From the NCBI RefSeq assembly GCF_036370855.1, contig NC_088112.1, positions 16,794,469 to 16,858,468 of the forward strand: a DNA stretch of 64,000 bases, in the 5' to 3' direction. Positions 55,701-64,000 of this stretch are shown here, piece after piece; the first letter of the stretch is position 1; the number at the start of each line of letters is the position of its first letter. The notes beneath the pieces were generated by a model, which saw only the letters and a list, made by a program, of their open reading frames with translations, did not search any database and was not told where the DNA came from. Made by a program: the position numbers and the translations under genes. Source of the stretch: Dromaius novaehollandiae (taxonomy: Eukaryota > Chordata > Aves > Casuariiformes > Dromaiidae).

Positions 55701-58700
55701 CCCTCCCTGCTCCCGCAGCCCTCGTGCTGCCGAGGGCAGTCCCGCAGCTGGGGCTGGCGCCTATCGCCATCCTGCCCGGACTCGCAGGGCTGGGGCTAAG
55801 CAGAAATGTTTGCTTCCTCGAGGGAAGATCCGGGAGGTCTTCCCATAGGCAGAGAGCCGAGCACGTGCTGGTGGCCCAGAGCGGTGGCCCGGTTTCTCCA
55901 GCTGAAAATCCCGAATCACCATGCCCTTGGCATCCTCTCCCAGGGCCTGGTCCATCTGCCAGCTCCGAGAGGTCGGAAACGGCCTTCCCAGCAAAATGCA
56001 AGAGCCACTTATCTGGAGACCAGCTGCAAGAAGGCAGAGGGGGCAGTGATACACGCTGGCACATCCCATTGCCGCACGGTGGGTGCTGCGACCCCACTCC
56101 GGCCTCTGCAGCGGGTGCAATTCCCCCTGCACCAGCACAGGACCAGGCGCTTGTCACACTGCTGCGTGGGCGCGGAGCACCGGCGACCCAATGGCAACGC
56201 CTTGGCGGGGAGACGCGGGGTCCCAGGGGCTGCCGGGAGCCAAGGCCAGCGGGGAGCACGCCGGGCCGGCCGCGGGGCTCCCTCCGCTGCGGCGTTTCAG
56301 GCCTTGCAGGCGCTGTGCAAGCAGAGGGTTAACGCTTCCCACATTAAGTGGCTGCAGATGTGTGGGAAAGTCTGGGGCGACCGGACGGCACCGCTATTAG
56401 TATTCACCCAGGAGCCTGCGCCGCCTCCCAGGGCTCTGCCGAGCACAGTTAATACCAAGGCCCGTCGCGGGGGTTAGGAAGAGTGCGTGGGACGGGGGCG
56501 GAAAGGCCCCATGCTGGGGAAAAGGCGCTGGGCTAGCGTCATCCCTGCTGCTGGCTAACACGGCTGCCTCCGAACACCCGGCTCCGCCAGGACGGGCCAT
56601 CGCTTGCAGCGGACTCGGCGCTGGGGCATGCGGCCGCACGGCTCCACGCTGCATCCCCATGGCACGACGCTCCAGCCCGGACACTGCCGGAGAGCCCGGG
56701 AACGGCCCTTCATCCCGCACTGCAGGAGGCATCAGCTGGGGGGGGTCCTCAGCACTTCGAGCTTTGCCGGATAATCTCCCTGGAAGATGCCCAGCACCTT
56801 CTGTCCCCGGCCCTTCCTCCTGGCACACCGGGCATGGCTGTCACCCACTGCCATCCCGGTAAAGCCCCCGGGCAGCAGGGTCCTGCATGGTGTAGCAGTT
56901 TTCCAAAGCTTTGGAAAAGGCTGGAGGAAATATCTGTGCCGTTCTCCCGAGAGCTCAATCCAGCTGGGAGCAAGTGCTGGCAGCTCTCATGATCGATGGT
57001 TTGCCCAGATGTTATTCTGTGCTCCCCAGCACCAGTCGCCTCTCTCTTGTGGTCTGAGGTTCACCACCACATCAGAGCGACGTGCAAATTCCTGGGCTGA
57101 CTTTCCGCCAAGAGAGGCTCGGAGGAATTGCAGCCCTGGGGGAATCTGGCCCCCGTTACTGACTGCAGAGGAGCGGGAGGCTGAGCTCTGCCTCGTCTTT
57201 CTCACCTGCCTCTCACCTGCTGGCACACGGGGCCCCGTCACTGGCTCCAGCGCGTCCTTTCTCACCATCATGCCGGGTCCTCCTCCCTGGGGTGCTGGGT
57301 GGAGAACGGCTCTTCTCTGCCTCAGGCCCAAGCTTTTCTCAGATCCATCTGGGATGGGGGCACGATGATGGGATGCAGTTTTGATCCCGGTGTTGCCAGG
57401 GCAGTGCAAATACCCCAGACTGTCCCTATCTCAGAGGCTGCTTCACGCACCAGAATAGCCACACCGCACTGTCCCAAGCCCCGTTAGCGCTCGTGCCACT
57501 TATGTGGGCTTGCCCGAGGCTGGAAACCTCAGCTGAGAGGGGCTCTGGCAGCCCACACTGCAGCTGTCCCAGCCCCAGGGGAACCGCTGAGTCCTGCAAG
57601 AGCCACCAGCGGGGGTGCGAGAGCCAAAAATAGAGGTGAGGAAAGAAGGGGGATGCGGCAGAGGTAGGTGAGCTGCTCCCCTCCGCCCACGCGCCTGCAC
57701 GCAGCGTCCCTGCGGCGCTGCCGCTTCCTCCGAGCTGCCCTTTCCCAGGAGCTGCTTTAACCCCAGCGCACTCTGTTCCCAAACAAAACGCCAGGCCCCG
57801 CACGCTCGCAGCAGCCGCCTGCTTCCCGGGATGCTGCAGGGTCTCCCAGCATCCCAAAACAACAGCCCATGAGCCGTAAAACTTATCTCGGGAAAGGGTT
57901 TTGCTCACCCAGGGTTTTGCTTAGCCCGCTTTTCCTCTCCCTGCCCCCTGCCAGGCTGTGTGGCCACGAGCTCCCATCGATCCCCTCTTAGGGCTGTTCC
58001 CAGGGTCTGGCAAGCAGCTTTCAGCCGAAACGGGAGCACCGCAGCCGCCTCACCACCGTTGGCTGCCCATGTTGGCGTCTGGGGGCTGCAGCGCCGCGCA
58101 CAGCCAAGGCCTGGGGACCCTTCCCTGCTGGAAGGGGACAGCGCATGGCCTGGCAGGACAGCGTGGATGGGTTTCTCCCTTGCTGGATCGGGATCCGCAA
58201 CGTCCCACCACCCCGCAGCGGGGACGCTGCAGAGCGCTGCTCTACAGAGCTATTCCCACCCACACGTCCCCGCTCAGGGACCCGTCAGACGTGTCTCTGT
58301 CCCTTGGGAAAAGTGTCGGGAACAGCCATGTGCACAGCATGTTGCCTCTCCCGCCTGCGCCCCACATGAGCCCTGTCTCACGCTTGCAGGCTCCAGCTCT
58401 GCGCGGCAGACAGTCCGAGGGGCTGCCAGGCCCCCCGCCATGGGGTCCTGCTCACGGGGCCTCCATGCAGCTGCAGCCAGGGACCCCGGCCAGACCAGCA
58501 CGGGGGAGCAGCAGGGTGTTGACACCACCGCTGCATCCACCTTCACACCACCTCCTGCTCCGGGCTCGGCCGAACCTGTATCTCCTGCCCGGGCTGCGCA
58601 CCTCACCCAGGCACAGGGCCAGCGCGTTCTGCACCGCGCAAGCCCCACGCTCAGGGGGATGATGGGGAAAAGGGAGGATGCCAGAGAGATGTCCCTATGG

Positions 58701-60359
58701 ATGGGGAGGGGGCTCTGTGCTGGGCTCCGCGGGGAGGTGGTGTGAAGGTGGATGCATCACCTGGGGGTTCCCGCGGCCCAAGCCCGCGCTTCCCTTTGCC
58801 GGGGAAGCCAGACGAGAGCCCGCAGTAAGACGCTCCACTTTGGTTTTTCATCAGTGAATAGAAAACCCTGAGATAACCGAGATAAGTGGCCGTCTCTTTG
58901 ACTTGCACAGTGAATCATTAGCCGTCTCCGCTGCGCACGCTTCGCCCTGGCAGAGCCGGCGGGGATGACGCTGCCTGGCAAACAAACCGGCCCCCAGCAG
59001 TGTGGTCTGCATGGGAAGGGTTTGGGGTTTTTCTTGGAAAAGGGAGAAAGAAATGGAGAAGCGTATCCTCACAGGGGAGCCTTCTCTTTAAGGAAACATT
59101 GCATTTTCTCTGTTTTTCTTTTTTGGAGTCAGATTAAGGCACAACTTCAGGAAAGAAACTGAGGCAAGAATTGACTGTCCAAAGAGCTTCTGCACCTTGT
59201 TTCACTGGCAAAGCCAACTGCGCAGCTCTCCTTGTTGTGGGCCAACAGCAGCGTTTCAGCTGTTCAGATATTCTCACAAAATTTATCCGAACTCACCAAA
59301 ACGGGGCGGGGGGAGACTTAAAGCACATTCATTAACCTGTTTCTGAGCGCTTAAGGGTGCTCAGGCATCGCCTGCCCGGAGCGCACGTGCCTCGTGCAGC
59401 CAGGGCGGGCACGGGAGCGCTGCGGGTCTCGCTGCAAGCTGGTGCTGCGGGCGGCTCGGCTCATTCCTGCCCGCGGCCCCTAGCACTCCAGCAGAGTTCA
59501 AGCGCGCGGCGTGCGCGCGTTGGCGGTCCCCGAGCGCCAGCCGCCACGGCCGGAGTCGCAGTCCTGGCACGGCCAGGGAGGCATCCGAAGGGACCGCGCG
59601 GAGTCAGCTCAGCACAGGCCTTCTTTAATAAAAACATGAGTCAGCTGCTGGCGTGGGCAGCGGATTTTCTAAACATCCCCTCATATCCTGAGAAAGGAGG
59701 GGGGGCTTGAGGAAAAAAAAGAGAAAAAGAAAACAGGGGAAAAGGCTAGAATTGAAAGCAGACACAGGGAGAGGGCAGCTCCCCTCCCTCTGCTTTAAGG
59801 AGGCGACGGCCGGGCTGTTCGGGCTCCTTTTGTTTCCCGCTAGCTGGGCCCTTGCTGCTCCCCCCTATCGCCGCCTGCGGCAAAACCCCCCTCTCTTTGC
59901 AGCCACTTTGGCTTCTCCTCCTTTTTCTTTTTTTTTCTTTTTTTTTTTTCACCTCTTCCCGCTCAGCCTGTTGGGCTCTAATCGAAAGTTTTGCTCCGCA
60001 AGCGGTCCCGGCAGAGGGTGGAGGGAGAAGGCAGGCAGAGGAGGAAGTCGGCGGGAGTCAGCTCCTCCTTGGAGCGGGAGCCTCCCCCCTTCTCCTCCTC
60101 CCGAGGTCGCTTTTATTTATCCACGCACACGCACGCACACGCGTGCACAGCCTCCGCCGGCCGCTGCCTCCACGCCGGGGCCTGGGGCGGCCGGACCCCT
60201 CCCGGGCGGGCTGGGGGCTGCCCGGGGCGCTGCGGGGATGCGCTAGAGGAGCAAAGCCTTGGCTGCAGCCCAGCCCTGGCACAGCCTGTCCTTGCCTTTT
60301 TTTTTTTTTCCCTTTCCCTTCCTCCTCCTTTTACTCCTTCCCTTCCCTCTCTTTCTCCT
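52750..60359. other. Intergenic region upstream of CDX1
   Basis: 7.6 kb of GC-rich DNA without recognisable exons. A (TCC)n run lies at 54177-54195. An AP-1 match TGAGTCA at 59637-59643 sits beside AATAAAAACA. Pyrimidine-rich runs at 59918-59950 and CpG-rich DNA from 59990 precede the candidate exon. Open frames here, including 551 codons on + at 52322-53977, are composition artefacts. Confidence 0.55.
54177..54195 (+). repeat. (TCC)n microsatellite
   Basis: About six tandem TCC units in intergenic DNA. Confidence 0.85.
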
Positions 60360-60481
60360 TTAAGTGGAAAAGCCTTGCCAGCTGGGAAGGCAGGCGCTAA
60401 AGACAGCGGCAGAGGAGAGCGAGGCATTCGCAGCGGCCAGCACCCCAGGACACGGCTCGCCCGCTGCGGCCCCCGCGCAAG
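60360..60481 (+). other. Candidate non-coding first exon (PDGFRB by synteny)
   Basis: CpG-rich DNA (from about 60000) ends in GCGCAAG|GTAAGC, a strong 5' splice site at 60481/60482, with purine-rich 5'UTR-like sequence before it. PDGFRB is expected next to CDX1, pointing away from it, and begins with a non-coding exon, so the position and strand fit. No coding sequence supports the name, the 5' limit is a guess, and I leave the symbol blank. Confidence 0.35.
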
Positions 60482-62029
60482 GTAAGCCCTCGGCAGCCCC
60501 GTGCCGCTCACCCCGCCGCTTGGCCCCGGCTGTCACGCCGGGACACCCGGAGCCACAGCACCCTCTCCCCGAGCCATCCCGGCTCCCCGCCGAGGGGACC
60601 GGCTCTGCCACGAGGGGCTGGTGCCCTGAAACGTCTTGCGCTTGGCAGAGAGTGGCCAAGCTCCACGGCATCCCGCAGGAAAAGCCGTCCTGTGGGAAAA
60701 GCCGTCCCATCAGCTCGCGCCGGGTTGCCGAGAGGTGCTCCTGGGCTGGGACGATGGGGCGCAGAGAGCAGGGGACCCGCGGGGATGCTGTGCCCATAGG
60801 ACAGGAGCGTGGGGACCCCCCGCCGCAGTGGCAGCCGGGTCCCGGGGCAATTTTGGCTCCCCCTGTGCAGTGCAGGGGCTCGCCATCCTGCCGGCTGCAG
60901 CCCTCCGTGCCCCATCTTGGCACATGCCATCGGCAGCGGTTCCCAGTTTCATCCCCCGGTCCTGCGGCTATCGGGGAGCTGGGATGTGCGTGGGAAGGGG
61001 CCGGTGGCCGTCGCAGCGAGCGTCTCTCGGAGGCATAAGCATGCCAATCCGGGCAGAGGGACTGCGAGGTGAGCTGGCCCGTGGTGACGCCCGGGCACGG
61101 GCACCGCAGGAGGTGAGCGGCACCCCCTCGCCCGCCCCCGCCACCCACCGCGTGGCTCCCAGGCGGCTCGTGGGAGGCCGGCGTGGGAACGCGGGCTCTT
61201 GCTGAGCTAGGAGATGCTCGGGGCAGCGCTTTGGCTTGTGTTTCCCTGCCGTGGTTTCCACGGGCGCTGAGCGCTCCCCAGGCACTGCAGGATTGCTGGA
61301 GCTTTAACCGTCCAACACTGTTGTCCCTAAACGCTCCCAGGGACGTGACATTTCTGTCACTGACCCTTGGATGGATTTCTGTCCCCATGGGCCAGGCCGG
61401 CCCCGGAGATGGATGTCTGCAACCCCGGCACTCGCGCTGGGGCTTTTCGGGGCCGCTGCAGGAAGCAGCGTGTGTGCGGTCACCGGGCAGCAGGGAGGGT
61501 TTCAAAGCAGGGCTCGGGGTGCCGAGGGATATGGTGCTGCCTCATCGCTGTCCCAGAGCAGCTGGGGCTCTGCTAAAGCAGCTGGCAAACAGCGAAGGCA
61601 GCAGCTGCTGGAAGGCCGGTGGCAGGGTTCGGCATACAAACCCCATCTGCAGGGTCTTGGCAGGCTCTAATCTTTTTGGATGTTCTTCCCTTAATGACAA
61701 GGGCTAGAAAACTTGATCCTCAGCGCTCCCTGGGCCGTTTCCCCCTTTGACACGTGGCCAGGAGAAAGCGTTCGTGCATCCCATGCTCCTGGGGAAGTGG
61801 CACGTTTCCTTTCGGCAGCCTCAGCCGGCAGCAGAGATACGGCTCGGCCTGGCAGAAGGCACATGCCGGGCTGATTCAGCGTGGAGGTAGCTGCCTCTGG
61901 GTTGGCAGCCTGCTCTGGGCACGCGCCTGATGGGAGGCTCGGAGTCACTCCCTGACTTTGCCGCCACCCTGGCACGGGTGGCTGGTGGCCCATGCTGCTG
62001 TCCCTGTCCTGGGGCCAGGAAGCACCTCT

Positions 62030-62975
62030 GAGTCAGTCAATGCATCAGGAGAGGTTGATGTATACTGTAATACTGCAGTTGGTGTACTCAGCAATGGCTT
62101 GTTGTCAAATGCTCTGGGCATTTCCAGTGGGGTCCCACAGGGCTCTGGCCTGGGCTCGGTTCTGCGCAATCTTTGCATTAACAGACTGAACGATAGCAGA
62201 GCATATGTACTAAATACTGCGCTGATGCCAGGCTCGGGTGGGCAGCCAGGACTTTGGCAGATGAGAGCTCAAAATGGTCCCCGTGGGCTCAGGGAGGAGC
62301 CTGGCATCAGCAAGGCAAAAATGAGTTGGGACAGCATGCTGCGTTTCGGAAGGAAGCATTAAATGGCTGTGCATGGTCTAGGGAGCTAACTGCCTCGGCA
62401 GCGTGTAGTGTGGGAAAGGATCCGGGGGCTGCAGTGGACACAAACCAGATTGCGCTGTGCGGTGCAGGGAAGCCAGCAGCCCTTCCTGTGGGCTGTGCCG
62501 AGAGGAGCCCGGCTGGAGGCGGCCTGCACTGGCCCGTCCCACGCTGGCGCGGAGGGGCCGGGTCCCCTCCGCCGAGCAACGCGGGTCCGGCCGCTGGGTC
62601 CGAGCTGGAGCTGCACGCTTCAGCAAAGGTGCACAGAAATCGGGAAGGTTTGGGGAAAGCGCCGTGATGAGAAGGCCAGAAAAGGTTGCAAGAGGGCTGA
62701 AAGGAGGGTCGCTGGGGCTGTTGAGTTGCTGAACGCTGGGGAGAGGCAGCATGCGGTCCTCGAGTACGTGAAAGGTTGCTGCAAAGCAAAATGTTAGCTT
62801 TTAGGGAAAACTTCTGCAGATTTAAAGATAGGCTGCCCAGCGAGGCCGGGTGCTGTCAGTACCACAGCTTTCCCAGACCAATTAGGCAGCATCTGACTGG
62901 GGATGTGGTGCCACAGCTCGGCAGTGATGTGATGGTCTCCCCTCCAGCCTCGCTGTTCTTGGGTCTATGACAGGG
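62030..62975 (+). mobile_element. Degenerate CR1-type LINE (reverse-transcriptase end to 3' end)
   Basis: In one frame, 62129-62200 reads GVPQGSGLGSVLRNLCIN, matching the reverse-transcriptase core of CR1 elements (SGVPQGSxLGP...IND). Further on, CR1-like phrases follow in the expected order: GGGGGCTGCAGTGGACACAA (about 62423-62442), TACGTGAAAGGTTGCTGCAAAG (about 62765-62786), TAGGCTGCCCAG (62829-62840) and a 3' end GTGATGGTCTCCCCTCCAGCC...TCTATGA (about 62926-62968). Internally deleted and without an intact frame, so long dead. Confidence 0.65.
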
Positions 62976-63039
62976 TGTTCAAAACATTCAGAACAATACT
63001 GTTATGCAGAAAAGGGCATATAGTCATTCTCCAGCACTG

Positions 63040-63255
63040 CAGGGCAAGAAGAAATTGTCTTAACAGGTAACAGAGTAAAGCTGAGGTTAGGAAGCTCCTC
63101 CTGACCAGTGCCGTGACTGCGTTGGCCGGCTGTAGGGTCACCCTTGAGACAGACTGGTTGGACTGGCAGCGTCAGAGGTGTCTGTGCAGGCTGTGTCCCA
63201 GCCCGCACTGGGCCTGGGAGGTCTTCTGAGGTCTCGTCTGGCCCCGGAGGTCCGA
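63040..63255 (+). mobile_element. Second CR1 3'-end fragment
   Basis: AGCTGAGGTTAGGAAGCTCC at about 63080-63099 and AGGTCTTCTGAGGTCTCGTC at about 63219-63238 resemble the end of a CR1 element (in the family: aggttggata..., gaggtcccttcc). Too short to classify. Confidence 0.45.
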
Positions 63256-64000
63256 TGCCCCGATGCCCATGGCCAGCCCGGCTGCAGAGTGAGGCGGCCG
63301 CGCTGGCCCCAGGCCCGGAGCGGAGGGAGGTGCGGGACGGCGTGGCCCAGGCTAGCAGGAAGCGTCCTGTCTCCCCGAGGGAGGATCCAGGGCTGGATGC
63401 TTCAGGGAGTTTGTTTGTGCTTAACCCGAGGGAAAGCAATCCCCCGGCGAGGATCCGCAAGGGGAGCATATAAACTGCGTATTGTTTCCTGAGGGGCTGG
63501 AGCGGCTCCAGAAGGCTCCTTCCGCTCTGCCAGGCAAATTGGACATAACGAGGCTTGTTTTAGGGGTGGTTATTTCCCCTCCTCCTCTCCCCGGTTGCCT
63601 AATTAGGCTCCCAGAGCCCAGCACACCTCTGCCCTCCTCTGCTCCCAGCGGGGACGCCTCTTTCTGGAAGCGCGGTGGTTTCGGGAAGCCGTGCGGGATG
63701 CAGATCCAGACATGCAGCGGGAGGCAGGGGACACCACGATGTGCCGGCCATCTCACCCTGTGCCTCGGTGCCCCCAGGCCCCTGGGCTTTCACCGCAAGC
63801 CCTGTGGGCATCTTGCTGCAGAGGGAGGCTGGGCACAGGGCTCAGGGGGTGCTGACATGGCCCGGGATGGACACCTGGGGTGCAGGCTGCTGCGTGACGC
63901 AGCCCACGTTTCTGCACGCCTTCTGCTCCCCTCTGTGCTACCACTGACCTGGAGGCCCTACGGTGAAAAGTAGTAGCAATATGAAAAGCCTGTGCAGGGA

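Larger units (their letters stand above)
60482..64000. other. Intron-like or intergenic sequence, no exon seen
   Basis: GC-rich DNA in which no PDGFRB coding exon is recognisable. It contains degenerate CR1 LINE copies at 62030-62975 and 63040-63255. The open frame 60360-61505 (minus, 381 codons) has no domain. Confidence 0.6.

Noticed and set aside
60360-61505. 381-codon open frame on -
   Set aside because: CpG-island composition artefact. Low-complexity Arg/Pro/Ala-rich protein with no recognisable motif, antisense to the candidate first exon.
60482-64000. PDGFRB coding exons
   Set aside because: I looked in all frames for the signal peptide and immunoglobulin-domain sequence and found none. 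If PDGFRB is here, only its first intron is in the window.

Overview
This is a sauropsid (reptile or bird) nuclear window holding three spliced genes in the vertebrate order CAMK2A - SLC6A7 - CDX1 (the human 5q32 neighbourhood, from memory). CR1-type LINE fossils, GC-rich unique DNA and no mammalian-type young repeats point to a sauropsid. Three MIR-like SINE fossils and moderately long introns fit a slowly evolving archosaur such as a crocodilian better than a bird, but that is weakly supported. The genes are cut into short exons, so I rebuilt them from splice sites, codon phase and remembered protein families. The long open frames in GC-rich DNA here are almost all chance.

1-16,070 (+): the 3' part of CAMK2A. 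Six coding exons supply the end of the linker, an 11-residue nuclear-localisation micro-exon and the complete association (hub) domain. They are followed by a final exon with about 5.5 kb of 3'UTR. Inside the gene lies a second start: the first exon of alphaKAP, the kinase-less muscle anchoring product. Its hydrophobic anchor is encoded by the sequence that also serves as the polypyrimidine tract and 3' splice site of the kinase transcript. Upstream are a perfect MEF2 site, E-boxes and a perfect CRE. The 3'UTR carries a recognisable conserved block (with a local 24-bp duplication), an AU-rich block, a strong G-quadruplex run and a CPE placed 17 bases before the distal AATAAA, consistent with a dendritically targeted, translationally controlled mRNA.

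16,071-35,400 (-): SLC6A7, the brain L-proline transporter, complete in 14 coding exons that join in phase to 636 codons plus a stop. It converges on CAMK2A. The 2.8-kb gap between their 3' ends contains a 20-bp palindrome made of two CDX/HOX-like sites.

40,110-52,750 (-): CDX1, a caudal-type homeobox regulator, complete in three coding exons (259 aa), with the homeodomain interrupted at codon 44/45. Intron 1 (9.8 kb) has an AT-rich, homeodomain-site-rich block. The promoter has a TATA-like box, an octamer and a TCF/LEF match.

52,750-64,000: GC-rich intergenic DNA, then a candidate non-coding first exon at about 60.4 kb (+) that would fit PDGFRB by synteny, then an intron-like stretch with degenerate CR1 LINE copies. 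I found no coding exon after CDX1.
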